From: Nematopogon swammerdamellus
Taxonomy: Eukaryota; Arthropoda; Insecta; Lepidoptera; Adelidae
Assembly: GCA_946902875.1 (NCBI GenBank)
Contig: OX336343.1
Coordinates: 11,095,361-11,159,360 of the forward strand
Reading direction: 5' to 3'
Length of the DNA: 64,000 bases
The first letter of the stretch is position 1. Each line of letters opens with the position of its first letter. Positions 10,087 through 20,700 of the stretch are shown here, piece after piece. Position numbers and translations under genes: made by a program. The notes beneath the pieces are model-generated. The model was given only the letters and a program-made list of their open reading frames with translations, did not search any database and was not told the DNA's origin.

Positions 10087-10392
10087 GGTCACGTGCAAGT
10101 TGGACTCGCGCACCGAGGGTTCCATACCACCACGTAAGCGGGCTAATTTAAAAGAAAAAGAAAAAAAAAATGCACAAGTGGGATTCGAACCCACGATCAT
10201 CGGATAAAAACTCCATACATGCAAAGCTAGGCTAACTGAGGTTAGGCAAGATAAGACGAATATCTGATTCAGTGTTTTTTTTATGGAAACTGACACGGTT
10301 GTCTACATCACCTACAACATCCGTGATGTCAGCCCATAACACCGGGTGAACTAGGTGCCATGTCAGTGCTCCCTTCGTTACGCCGCCGTCCC
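10087..10392 (-). mobile_element. Repeat cluster: SINE fragments around a tRNA-like piece
   Basis: On the + strand 10087-10150 is the GTGCAAGTTGGACTCGCGCAC family. 10168-10240 is tRNA-like, and 10275-10392 is the 3' half of the 5S/tRNA-type SINE (- strand). A further 55-bp SINE piece is at 10635-10690. They look like nested or abutting insertions. Confidence 0.65.
10168..10240 (-). ncRNA. tRNA-like sequence (pseudo-tRNA or SINE head)
   Basis: The - strand carries a canonical B box, GGGTTCGAATCCCAC, with a perfect 5-bp T stem. A CAGTTAGCCTAGC segment lies about 45 nt upstream where an A box would be, and a T-run follows. The acceptor and anticodon stems are not convincing, so a functional tRNA is unlikely. 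Confidence 0.45.
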
Positions 10393-11017
10393 GATATAAA
10401 TACAAACAACGTATCGGTGGCGCCATCTATTGACATCTCTCCACACTTTTACCATCACCGGTTTAAAAGATTACAGACCTCGGACGGACGGACGGACAGA
10501 CGACATAGGCTTAGCAATTAGACATCCGTATGGACACGGAACTCTAAAAATTCATTCTCTTTCTAAGCAAGGCCGTGACCCCTTCCTCGGGAATTGTTTT
10601 AATTGTTTTAATTGTTAAAAATTGTTTTAATTGCAACTGACATGGTTGGCTACATCACATTCACAGCCGTGATGTCAGCCCATAACCAACCGGTGACAAA
10701 AAGAAAGCTTATCATGTTTATCGGAGCAAGATTAAAAGGACATTCCACTCAAGAAAGGGTCGACCCTGGATACCACCGAAAACCGTAAGCAGGAAATACC
10801 GACGGAATCACGCCCATGGAACTAAGGTCAGAAATCCACACATCATCCTACAGTCCACTTTCAGCTTTCCAAATCACCATTTTTGGTAATCCCACTAAAC
10901 CAAACTATAGTCTAATCAGGGAAACAAAAAAGTGGCCAGACTTTAATGTATGTACAACCTATGTTTTATTTATTTGTCATTAGGCTGTCTGTTTTCTAAT
11001 AAATAAATAAATAAACA

Positions 11018-11182
11018 TAACACCTTGGTGAACAAGGTGCCATGGCAGTGCTTCCCTTTGGTCGACAATCAGCCTCAAAACAGTGGAACAGTCACCCACC
11101 CAATCTCCGGCCGCGCCCGGTTGTGATTAATTTCTTACCGCACGTCAATCCATCGCACCACCGAGCTACCGAGGCTGACTTG
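11018..11182 (-). mobile_element. SINE copy with internal deletion, keeps tRNA-like head
   Basis: The right end reads CCGAGCTACCGAGGCTGAC, the reverse complement of the GTCAGCCTCGGTAGCTC head. The left end has the ACACCTTGGTGAACAAGGTGCC part of the body. The middle is missing. Confidence 0.65.
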
Positions 11183-11350
11183 CAGAAAATCTATTTTGAA
11201 CTACAGTAACCAGTAACACAATCCTGGGCCCATCTTGCTCCAAACAATTTCATGCACAGATTGTTACGGCGCCTAGGAGAATCCGAAAGAAAGGTTTATA
11301 ATGTTCTTGCTTGTCTATGCGTGTTCCACCAAAACGCCTAAACTCTTTTT

Positions 11351-11655
11351 AGGGTTCCGTACCTCAAAAGAGAAAAAATAGGACCCTTCATTGTATAGGT
11401 TGTTGTTTGAAAAAAGTTGATATTTGGTAGTAGAGTTTGATGACCCAATCACGGATGTTTAGCGTAAATGAAGAAATTTAGATGTTGGGGGACAAATTTA
11501 GAAAAAAAACTTCACTTGCATCATGTGTCTTATCTTCTATCGAACGAGTCCTTTAAACTCTTTCGGAAGAAATCAAAATATATTTTTTACAATAAAAAAA
11601 ATTAATGGTACGGAACCCTCTCCACGCGAGTTCAACTAGCACTTGACCGCTTTTT
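11351..11655 (-). mobile_element. SINE-like repeat, GGTCAAGTGC family
   Basis: Bounded by AGGGTTCCGTACC on the left and by GTTCAACTAGCACTTGACCGC followed by a T-run on the right. Other members are at 463, 10087, 30855, 33333, 37750 and 38719. Confidence 0.6.
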
Positions 11656-12229
11656 TAATGATTCGGCTCATTCGATTCGTCTCCGCGTATGACACGTAGG
11701 CTGTGGCAAATTATGTTATAATTTGTAGAAGATGGAGCATAGAATGTTTTAATGTTTTCTATACTATTTTTTTCTGAGATGCATAGTTTTAGGGGTACTT
11801 ATAATTTTTAAAGATGTGATTTCTAGCCATTGTCGATACTGTTCCGAACCGACCAGTTTTATAACGGTCGACAATCTGGCTACGGACGGAGCCCTAAGAA
11901 TCATAGACGCCCGTAGCGATTATTTAATAGACATTTCCATACCATGCTGAAGCAACACACACACACACTTGAAAGAATTCTAAAAGTAAGAAACGGAATC
12001 AACTGTCAAGAAGGTGAAAGAAAATGCACGACGACAAAATTACTAATACGGGGTGTTGCATAAATCCTACATTTATTTCTTAATGGTAATGAGGATCAAC
12101 GCGGTTTTTAGTTTTGAATGTAGTATTGTAGTCCATGAAAAATCCAAAACATTGGTGTAATTATTTTTGTCGCACGCCCAAAAATGAGCTAGTAGCGATC
12201 AAATGAATGCGCCGATCTCGACTAGTCGC
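11656..12229. other. Intergenic, nothing recognised
   Basis: AT-rich, with a short ACACAC run near 11957 and a piece (12050-12180) starting ACGGGGTGTTGCATAAATCC that could be a transposon end. No coding signal. Confidence 0.5.
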
Positions 12230-12242
12230 GGCGCGAAGTGCG

Positions 12243-12250
12243 TGACGTCA
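12243..12250. promoter_or_regulatory. CRE/ATF-type site TGACGTCA
   Basis: A perfect TGACGTCA palindrome in a GC-rich patch about 120 bp upstream of the THAP-like ATG. Such sites bind CREB/ATF bZIP factors in animals; use here is inference. Confidence 0.4.
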
Positions 12251-12368
12251 CGACACTCCACGCCGCTCCGCACCGCCAGGAAGCGGTAAGGCGCGCAGTG
12301 TTTATGTTTGTTAATTTGTGTTTAAAACAAATTAAGTGCCCGATTTGTGCCTGGTTTTACTTTACACA

Positions 12369-12441
12369 ATGTATAAATATTGTATTGTGCCGAAATGTAC
12401 AAATACGTCTATCAAAACGCCAGAGAAACTATTTTTAAAAG
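12369..12441 (+). CDS. THAP-type zinc finger first exon (partial or pseudogene)
   Basis: ATG at 12369 opens a short frame reading MYKYCIVPKCTN, then TSIKTPEKLFLK. The C-x4-C spacing and the F-x-K ending match the start of a THAP domain, a C2CH zinc-dependent DNA-binding module. The family normally continues with a V-P pair, and the frame here could reach it by splicing after 12441 (AAAG followed by GTTTTA, a weak donor). Without splicing it runs on into non-THAP sequence. No later THAP exon was found on the + strand before 17 kb. It may be a remnant of a gene or of a THAP-bearing transposon such as a P-type element. Confidence 0.45.
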
Positions 12442-12582
12442 GTTTTATTTAGCTTGACCCCTTGTTTATTTGTTTCAACAACTTTGCAACAACTTTTTCA
12501 ACTACTTCTACTGAACCGATTCTTATGAAACTTTGCACACACATTGATTTCCCGTGACAATACAATGTTATGATAATTTCAA

Positions 12583-13205
12583 CTTGGTGACGAAGGTCTG
12601 ATGATGGAGTCAGGACGTGGACAGTGGGACTCTTCAACCGTTACTAGTAACTCCCTCGAGTTTGGGCTCATTTGGATGGTTTGGACGAGTGTCCCATACT
12701 TCTACTAATACACTTGGTGACGACGGTCTGATGATGGAATCAGGAGGTGGATGGTGGAACTCTTCAACCGTTACTAGTAACTCCTCGAGTTTGGACTCAT
12801 TTGGTAGGTTTGGACGAGTGTCCCATACTTCTACCAATACACTTGGTGACGATGGTCTGACGATGGAGACAGGAGGTGGACAGTGGAACTCTTCAACCGT
12901 TACTAGTAACCCCCTCGAATTTGGGTTCATTTGGTTGGTTCGGACGAGTGCTCCATACTTCAACCAATACACTTGGTGACGAGGGTCTGATGATGGAGAC
13001 AGGAGGTGGACAGTGGAACTCTTCGACCGTTACTAACAACCCACTCGAGTTTGGGCTCATTTGGTTGGTTTGGACGAGTGTCCCATACTTCTACTAATAC
13101 ACTTGGTGACGAGGGTCTGATGATGGAATCAGGACGTGGGTGGTGGTACTCTTCAACCGTTACTTGTTACTCCTCGAGTTTGGACTCATTCGGTAGGTTT
13201 GCAAA
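12583..13205. repeat. Satellite array, ~130-bp unit, ~4.8 copies
   Basis: Units start at CTTGGTGACG at 12583, 12713, 12842, 12972 and 13102 (periods 130, 129, 130, 130). Each carries GGTCTGATGATGGA, AACTCTTCAACCGTTACTAG and GGACGAGTGTCCCATACTTC. Because the period is not a multiple of three, the frame rotates and ORFs appear on both strands; these are not taken as genes. Confidence 0.92.
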
Positions 13206-15299
13206 CTTTAAACAGCTCTCCTGTAAAATTTGCTCTGTGGCACTTAGACAACTCCCGAACTGGAGCGACGATAAGTCGATTTTCGTCGAGTGACTAGGGC
13301 GCACGGCGAAAGACAACGATGAAAATCGACTGGGCGCAAGGCGACTAAAGTCGCCCACGCCTGGGACAGGTGACTGAACTCGATCGTGTTGCCGTTTGCC
13401 TATTCCTAGTGGACTGTTCGCTGAGAGACGCTAGTTCGTACGTCAGCTCTCGTCGACATATTGTCTAAATGCCTGTTAGGGCTGTGCGGCCTGGCGCAGC
13501 GAGTCGCTTGGCTATACTTCTGTCCAAGCTTCGGTCGCACGCAATATTAGCGTCCCGGGTGCACGGGATATTATGCACTTACATGTAAGAACACATTAGA
13601 ACATTATATTGCTTGTATCTTGATGATCAATATATCCATATCTGTCATACTTAAATACGTACCTGTCTCTGTCTTATGCGAAATATATTACACCTCGTTG
13701 GTTCTGATGACCACACCACACATAAATATAGGACATATACATAAAGTTGGTAAAAAAATATTTTAATATTTTAAAGTATTTCTTCACTTGTCAAATAAAA
13801 AAAATCTGCCAACTTAATTTTCAACCAGTTTCACCAAACCGATTGAGTTGAGATGTGCGTGTCAAACACATATCAGTATAAGTCATTGCAAGTGACGTTT
13901 CCATTGTATTGAATTCTTTGTTCACACACAAGCAAAGTTGGTAAGGGTTGTTCGACCTATAGAAGGTAAGTAGAAAATTCTGCACATAGAAAATTCAGGT
14001 ATATGTAGATCCAAAGGTTTTATAAAGGTAGGCCCAGCAAGGATTACCTCGTCACAAAGGCAGGTATTTTATATCCGAACCCTCTCTTTGAGTGAGAGGC
14101 AAAGTGAAGAGGTATTTTCATTCAAGGTAGATAATATTAATGTGATGTTGAAATATATTTTCAGAAGATGTCAATATATATATCGACGCATCGTATTAAT
14201 TTCGTGAAGAAGCAATATAATATAACCTTATACCAAGACCAACTATTTTGAAAGCGATCGATCACTAATATTAAAACTGTCACCAAATGCAAAGTCTATC
14301 TATCTGAAATTCGAAAACAACTGAACCGATTTACATGCAGTTTTCACTAGTGAAATCCTCGGGATGTTATAGGTAGGTTTTGTCATAACGATATTTCTCC
14401 CAGAATATGTGAGCAGTGAATTAAAATCGTAAAAACATGAAAAAAATTGCACAAAACGTGAAAAAACGTGAAAAAAAATCGCCCACTTCCAGTGATAAGC
14501 ACATAATACCTCAATGACCAAGTCACATAAATCAACGTAGGCACTCTGGCTTATCTCAGAGGAGAATTTTAATGCAATGCAATGCGTGAAGAAAAATATA
14601 GCATTTCATTAAATCTTAGTCTAACTAACAGGTAGGTGTGCACCTATCTACGAGTAACTCCTGCGCATAGTACCTACAGAAACGAGTGTTACCAAACGCG
14701 AGCAGATCTGTTCTGCCAGCAATTCAATATGAAATTAGTCAGTGATTGTCCACCACCCTTATTGGTTGAAGGTTAGTACCGAGCAGAGCAGACATGACAG
14801 ACAAGGTTCATCCGTGTCTGCCAGAAGATCTTATTAGCATAATATCCTACGCCGACACACCCACACGCTGTTACTAACCTAACAGCGGTTCGGGTATTAT
14901 TCCTGAATTGAATTAGACCCGTATTTGATACCTAACACGATTCGATTTGGGTAGGTACTTGTAACGCAAAATCTGTCCAGACCTCTTTTTGTTCGAGAAT
15001 TCAATTGATTTTAATCCATTTTGAATTCTATTCGAACACCGTTTTGCGACTCTAGCTTAGATTATGTTCCTTTTTACCCGACGACTGAACGAAGTAAAAA
15101 GTAGGGTTAAGTTTTTTCGAGCGTATGTACCTATGTATGTAAATGGCGGATGCAGGAGGTAAAATTGTCCATAATGAAAAAAAAATACTTCATTTTGTGA
15201 AGGTTTTTACACTGTCGGATATTTTGTTTTATTTTTATTATTTGTTATTTTACTATTGAGTTTGCACTATAATCACAAAAATTTTAAAAGATGTTATAC
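13206..15299. other. Intergenic, no gene seen
   Basis: 13206-13570 is moderately GC-rich, with repeated AGTCGAYTTTCGTCG-type and AGTCGCC motifs that I do not recognise. 13570-15060 is AT-rich. 15070-15180 is a copy of the TTTTTACCCGACKAC repeat also found at 2640. A single 66-bp array unit lies at 15320-15385 (GCGAGGCTGAAGGCCGAGC). Confidence 0.5.
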
Positions 15300-15395
15300 T
15301 CTTTCAATAAACGTAAGTCACTAAGGGCGAGGCTGAAGGCCGAGCTGCGTTCAGGTAGTCAATATACTTTCTCGAAGAAAGCAAGTCCTTAGAGC

Positions 15396-16027
15396 CTAGT
15401 TCACATTAATAGAGTTAGCGGTAGAGTTTAGGGCGAGTACTAAATAGCCCCTCACTCTACCAATTTAGATGCAATCGGTAGAGTAGAGTAATAGAATTTG
15501 GTAGAGTAGAGTGGATAAAACGGTGATAGAGTAGCTGTACTATTTTTTTCCCCCACCACCCTTCTACTCTACTCTACCGGCTACTCGCCCGCGTGTGGAC
15601 ATGTTTTGACTAAAATAGTTTAGCTGATAGCTTGCCGTGCCCAACCGACAGGACAGATCGCCCTCGCGCACCTGCGTGCGCGCCGGCAATTTGTTTCGGG
15701 AACCTAACTACCTTATTAATTTATTGTTTATTATTGTCATTGGAAGCGAAGATGAAGTGGACAGACCGTCCGTTTCTCTTCTTTTGAGCCAACCTCGAGT
15801 CCATATTCGTTTCTTCTTCGAGAGCTAAAGTAATTTCCCCCAGCAAAACACACGGCGGGTGATGCTCATTGTAGTGCTTTGATCTTACACTGTCTACTCT
15901 ACTCTACCACCTTACTTTTCTGGTGGACTGCTACTCTACCAAAAACAGTAGAGTAGAGTTAGTAGGGCAAAATAGTAGGTTGTCCACTCTACCGCTAAAT
16001 CTACTAAACTAATGTTAACTAGAATAT
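15396..16027. mobile_element. Non-autonomous TIR element rich in GTAGAG hexamers
   Basis: The ends mirror each other: CTAGTTCACATTAATAGAGTT on the left, and on the right the reverse complement of CTAGTTAACATTAGTTTAGT followed by the shared TTAGCGGTAGAGT. The inside of each arm is full of GTAGAGTAGAGT repeats in opposite orientation around a CpG-rich centre (15585-15700). The sequence is consistent with a DNA transposon derivative of ~630 bp. Superfamily and target duplication could not be fixed. Confidence 0.65.
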
Positions 16028-16267
16028 AGAGCGAGGTCATAGGCCGAGTTTCGGTCAGGTTAAAACGAAATACTTATATCGCATTAAATAGGTCAAAACC
16101 GCAAGTAAATTGGTTGAGTCATTTTTGAATTATATATAAGAGAACATACATGGCAGAAGTTGAATCTTATAATAATGTAGGGATAGGGATTAGAGATGCG
16201 TTTTCATTATGTTTCACTAGGTACCAGAACTCTACAATGCGATGACAAGATTCTACGAGTATGTATT

Positions 16268-16661
16268 GTCAGCCTCGATAGCTCAATGTTGCTGACTGTT
16301 GCAATAGATTTTTAAGCAATGCTGGGCGCGGTCAGTATTCGGATGGGTGACCGCTCGACCGTTGGAGGCTGACCGTGGTTCGGATGTCACGTTAAACTGT
16401 AGGTCCCTTCCCTTCTTACCTTACTAGGTGGTAGGGTTTATCCCGGCCGGGTTTCTACCACCGCACTGAACGAAACGTCGGTCGAAACGGCTATGTAAAT
16501 ACCTAGTTCGTGTTTCCGTCCAGTTCAGTGTAGCCCTCGGTGTAGCCGACACTAAATGAAGGGAAGCATTGACATGGCACCTACTTCACCCGGTGTTATG
16601 GGCTGACATCACGGATGTTGTAGGTGATGTAGCCAACCGTGTCAGTTTTCATAAAAAAAAA
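16268..16661 (+). mobile_element. Full-length 5S/tRNA-type SINE
   Basis: The head is GTCAGCCTCGATAGCTCA (tRNA A-box-like), followed by a 5S-like stretch (TTTAAGCAATGCTGGGCGCG, then GGTCAGTATTCGGATGGGTG). The body and an A-run end at 16661. ATGTAT precedes and follows it, a possible short target duplication. The 5S part matches the A-box/C-box control region of 5S rRNA genes. Confidence 0.8.
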
Positions 16662-16919
16662 TGTATGTGTGTGTGCGTATCGTAGGTATCTGTCGAAGCC
16701 GAGCCTTTTAGCTTTTTACAACTAGGCTGCTGTGCGTGCAATATACCTAAATAAAGTAAGTGTTCGATGGTGACTAACTATATTCAATCAACGCAATAAA
16801 GATGCTATCTTCGCAACGCAATGTGTATCAACACAAGTTAGAAGAAACGGAACCTTCTTCTACCTTCTACACACTCAAGTCTTTTGCTACTACCTACTTA
16901 TATCTCGCAACATACGACT

Positions 16920-17057
16920 CTCAAACATCCAAAGGTTGACTGGGAGAAATCCCTGTAAGGGATAAGTCCGCCTTTGCCCCTCATGTAAATTTCTTATTGT
17001 GTGTTTATGTTAAATGTTTTTTGGAGCAATAAAGTATTTCTATCTATCTATCTATCT
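16920..17057. repeat. LINE-type 3' tail with TATC microsatellite
   Basis: CTGGGAGAAATCCCTGTAAG, then GGATAAGTCCGCCTTTGCCCC and a (TATC)n run at 17038-17057. A sister copy lies at 19225-19340 in intron 1. It directly abuts the end of the candidate divergent exon. 16662-16920 holds nothing that I recognise. Confidence 0.6.
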
Positions 17058-17059
17058 AC

Positions 17060-17230
17060 CTTCCTTTCAGTATCAGTGCTTTCAGCACTTTCAAACTCAA
17101 CCGTCATCCAATGCGGGTAGTTTCTGTAGCGAACTTGACCCTTGAGAAGGAAAGTCTGCTTATTAGATTGTATACGGGCAAATATTTTTAATGCGCTATT
17201 GCCTTTGCCCTTGAACTGCTCTGCCGGCAT
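17060..17230 (-). CDS. Candidate first coding exon of a divergent gene, unknown product
   Basis: On the - strand an ATG at 17230 opens 57 codons with a normal protein-like composition (MPAEQFKGKGNSALKIFARI at the start, QVRYRNYPHWMTVEFES in the middle). A possible donor follows AAG at 17060 (AAG then GTAGAT), exactly 171 nt after the ATG. Unspliced, the frame stops inside the TATC microsatellite. It starts 406 bp from the MADF-BESS ATG, head to head, across a CpG-rich region, as expected for a bidirectional promoter. I do not recognise the protein, and no downstream exon could be found to the left, where repeats dominate. Confidence 0.4.
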
Positions 17231-17636
17231 TGCTATGTAGCCGCCTACGTCTGTAGATAGGTGCGGTGCGGCGCGGTACGGCGGCGGCGCGGCGGTGGGG
17301 CGCGGGGAGGTGCGGGGCGGGGGAGTGCGGCGGACGCTCTGTACGTATAGCCTATACTCTATCTATAGGTAGGTAAGCCGGCGCGGCGGCGCGCGGCGCG
17401 ACGCGACGTCGCGTCGCCGCGCGGCAGGCGGCGGCCGCGGGCGCCAGGAATCCAAGATGGCGGTCCGGCAAGCGCGGGGGTGTGCGGGGGAGGGATCCGC
17501 TCGATACGGCCGCCGTCTCCGCCAGTCTCGCCGGATAGGTCGCGACGCACGCACTACGTCATCACGCCTTGCAATCGGCCTTTTCGCGTTTCGCGCTTTT
17601 CCTACTTAGCTAGAGCCCCACCCGCGTAGAAGCGGC
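17231..17636. promoter_or_regulatory. CpG-rich putative bidirectional promoter and 5' leader
   Basis: Very rich in CG dinucleotides compared with the AT-rich surroundings. It contains AAGATGGCGG at 17454-17463, a YY1/Pho-type motif. A 50-codon upstream ORF (17457-17609) is in the same frame as the MADF ATG but ends at TAG 17607-17609, so it could act as a uORF if transcription starts upstream of it. No clear TATA box is seen. Confidence 0.5.
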
Positions 17637-17793
17637 ATGCGGCGAAACGGTCGCAGTGCTATGATCGAGTCGGACCTCGTGCGGGAGGTTCAGAAGCACC
17701 CGGTGCTCTACGACCGCTCCGTCAGCGGCTTCAACAAGACCAAGATGAGAGATGACGCTTGGAGGGAGGTCCAGAAGGAACTGAATGTACCTG
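17637..17793 (+). CDS. MADF-BESS exon 1
   Basis: Encodes the first half of the MADF domain and ends after CCTG with donor GTGAGA. The phase-1 end (G) joins AG of exon 2 to make the Glu in V-P-E-A-E-C. Confidence 0.88.
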
Positions 17794-20700
17794 GTGAGAT
17801 TTTACACGCACACTAACACATCATCGTCACACGCTATGCGGTCAATCGATGGAAGCTTACTGGTCAATGCAATGTCGACCTTACGGCTATAGGCGGAAGG
17901 AACTGTGGCATGGCCGATCTCTTATTTTCATCTGTCCACTCACATGCGTGTGTATAGACGTAGTTTGTAAACAAACCACACGTGGATGACGGACAACGGA
18001 CAACCCCGGGCAGAGTGTTCTGTTAACAAGATTTTTCGTAAAGAATAAAAAACGTAGGTAACGTTTTTTAATTATGTGCTTTCATGAAATCTAGAAGATT
18101 GTTTGATCATAAAGTTACAAATAAATGTATATGTACGTACTAGGTATAGTATATAATTTCTACTAATTGACAATTCGACTTTTTTTATGACGAAAAATGT
18201 TAAATGAGTTTCATACCAGGAAAACCAATCAGTTTTTTGTTTGTTTACTATGTAGGCAGTTATTATGTGAATACAATGTAAACAACCATGTCTTTTACAT
18301 ATTAATTCATATTATAACTATTATAAGTAACTTTCAACACAATTTGTAGAAATGTTTTTGTTTTGGTTCTTTGGGGGGCTGGTTTCAGATTTTTAAATAA
18401 GGAAATTCTAATACTGGAACTGAACCATTGCATCCCTAGTTAGTGTGCACTGCATTTTGGTTTGGTGTGAGCCTCGGCGCGGCTTGCTTGCGGTGCCTAA
18501 CTTAGGTTTAATAGAATTTGTTTTTTGTTTCGGGGGGTTTGAATCCCCAAACCCGTCCCTCGGCACACTTATGGAATTGCCCAACTGTACTACTGAATAA
18601 CAAGTAAACTTAACAAGTTGGGTAGGCAGGTAGGTATTATAGGTATGTATATAGGTATGTATACACAGGAACATGTTTTTTTTTCTTTTATGGAACTTGA
18701 AATCTACATCGTCTGAATATCGTCTGAAATCTACTACTACCGCCTTGATGTCGATCAGCCCATAACGCTTTGTGAACTAGGTGCTATATCAGTGTTTCCC
18801 TTTGGTCGTGCCGGCTACACTGAACTGGTTGAATTGGATAACCCGTTTGTCTTAGTAGTAAATGCATGCAATGAGTGACGCCCATCTCGCACTAAGTACA
18901 GTTCAGTTCAGCAAATATAATACGTGTCGAGCTTTAGAAAGAGACAATCCGGTGTGTAGAGCGTCGTCTCTGTCGCACAGAGACGTGCGAGTTCGTGCGA
19001 CAGGGACAACGCTCTACAACCGGATCGTCTCTTTCATAAGCGTGGCACGCATTATTTGCTGCCCAAAACTGTACCTACCTAAGTACGGTAGAAATATATC
19101 AAATCAAATCAAATATCTTTATGGCACTCAAAAATTGTACAACAGGCAAATACTTAACTCTAAATATAGGGTTCTCTTACAGTACGCCTTATTATTTATA
19201 GAGTGTTATATATAAGAGTTATATATAAGGTAGACTGGAAGACATCTCTGTAAGGGATAAGCCCGCCTTTGCACCAATATAAATATTATATTGTTCTTTT
19301 TTTTGTGAAAAGTTTTGGAGCAATAAGGTATTTTCTATCTTTATATAATATCTACATTTCAGAAGATGACGCAGCGAGTAGGTATTTACCTGCGTCTCGC
19401 TAAGAGTCCCCGCGTCCCAAATATCATTACATCACAGAGATCAACAGAAATATAGAAATGGCGGATTTTTTCTCTTTCTCATCTCCGTGAAATGGCGTCA
19501 GAGTCCCAAGGTAGCTATAATTTAGCGATCCTTGTTCGTCGCGGGCGGAGTACCTACTCGTTCTAGATGAGGATTGGTAACATCAGTCCCTAGGGTTTAA
19601 TAACGCTATCAAGGTTTACCAGTGGCACACCTAGGATTTAGCTTTGGGGGGCTGCTAGTTCAAAATGAATATAGGTACTTTATTTAGAAAAACTAAGAGT
19701 GCCTATATACCTTCGAGCGCTATATACTAGCTAAGAACCTCAAGGAGGTGAAAATGAAACATAATGGTTATGTTAGAAACAATCAAAATCGGCCGCGGAG
19801 GCGGCGTGTATTGACCCAAAAAAAGTATTTTTATTTGTGAATTTTTTTAAAATAATATGTTAAAAGTGAAATCATCAAAAATCGTGTCTCCCACCTATAT
19901 TTTCGAAAGAGTATAATACAAAATTCGAAAGAAAAAAAAATTAGTACGATGGCTAATTTATCAAAGGTTACAGGATTCCGCTAAAATGTACAAAATTATA
20001 ATTTATTCAGCGCACGTAATCCGATGCACGTACTTACACCCACCGTCGTCGCTGGGAAATCATTTCTCCGTGCTAGGTACGGACGGAACCTTTATGCGCC
20101 CATCAAAATGAAATCAAAACGAAATTTTATTTGTAAAAATAAAAAAAATATCGTCTTCTCGTCCATTCTATAATAAAATTGTATAGCATCTATTTATCAT
20201 TTTTATTTTGTTTTATTCATTTATATTATTTTATTTTATAGTGTCTATTTATTCGTCTTTTTACAATGTCACGCACGACAATACGAGAATGTGCATTATG
20301 CATGCACTTAGTATACAAAGTATGTAGCTAGCACGGCAACTTTACCGGCATGAACAGAACAGGGTGCCATGAGCCATGAATGCTGACTTGAAGATTTTGA
20401 ATGTGTTAGAAAAACTTTTGTAAATGTTATAGTTCATTTTGTCAAATAAAGCCAAGGTACAATTGGATATCGCTACTCACACTCTGAATTTGAAAGATAA
20501 ATAATTTAAAATAAATAATAAAACATTGGTGATAGTAGCCACTCCATTACATAACTTTAGTAGCGACCCTGGAGACACTTGGCTCCTGGAACGATTGTAA
20601 CATTGAATGTTATGCGTGGGTAATGTAACGATATTTCCTAACCATTATCACTAACTTCTTCGGGTCCCTCGCGATTTTACAGGCAATGTGGCAAATTGGA

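Noticed and set aside
10168..10240. Functional tRNA gene
   Set aside because: Good B box and T stem, but no acceptor or anticodon stem could be drawn, and it is embedded in SINE debris.
12617..12979. 120-codon ORF and opposite-strand 112-codon ORF
   Set aside because: Both follow the 130-bp satellite; the frame rotates with each unit and both strands are open, so this is a repeat artefact.
17359..17554. Two overlapping 63-codon Arg/Pro-rich ORFs on the - strand
   Set aside because: GC-rich promoter DNA is open by chance in several frames; composition is not protein-like.
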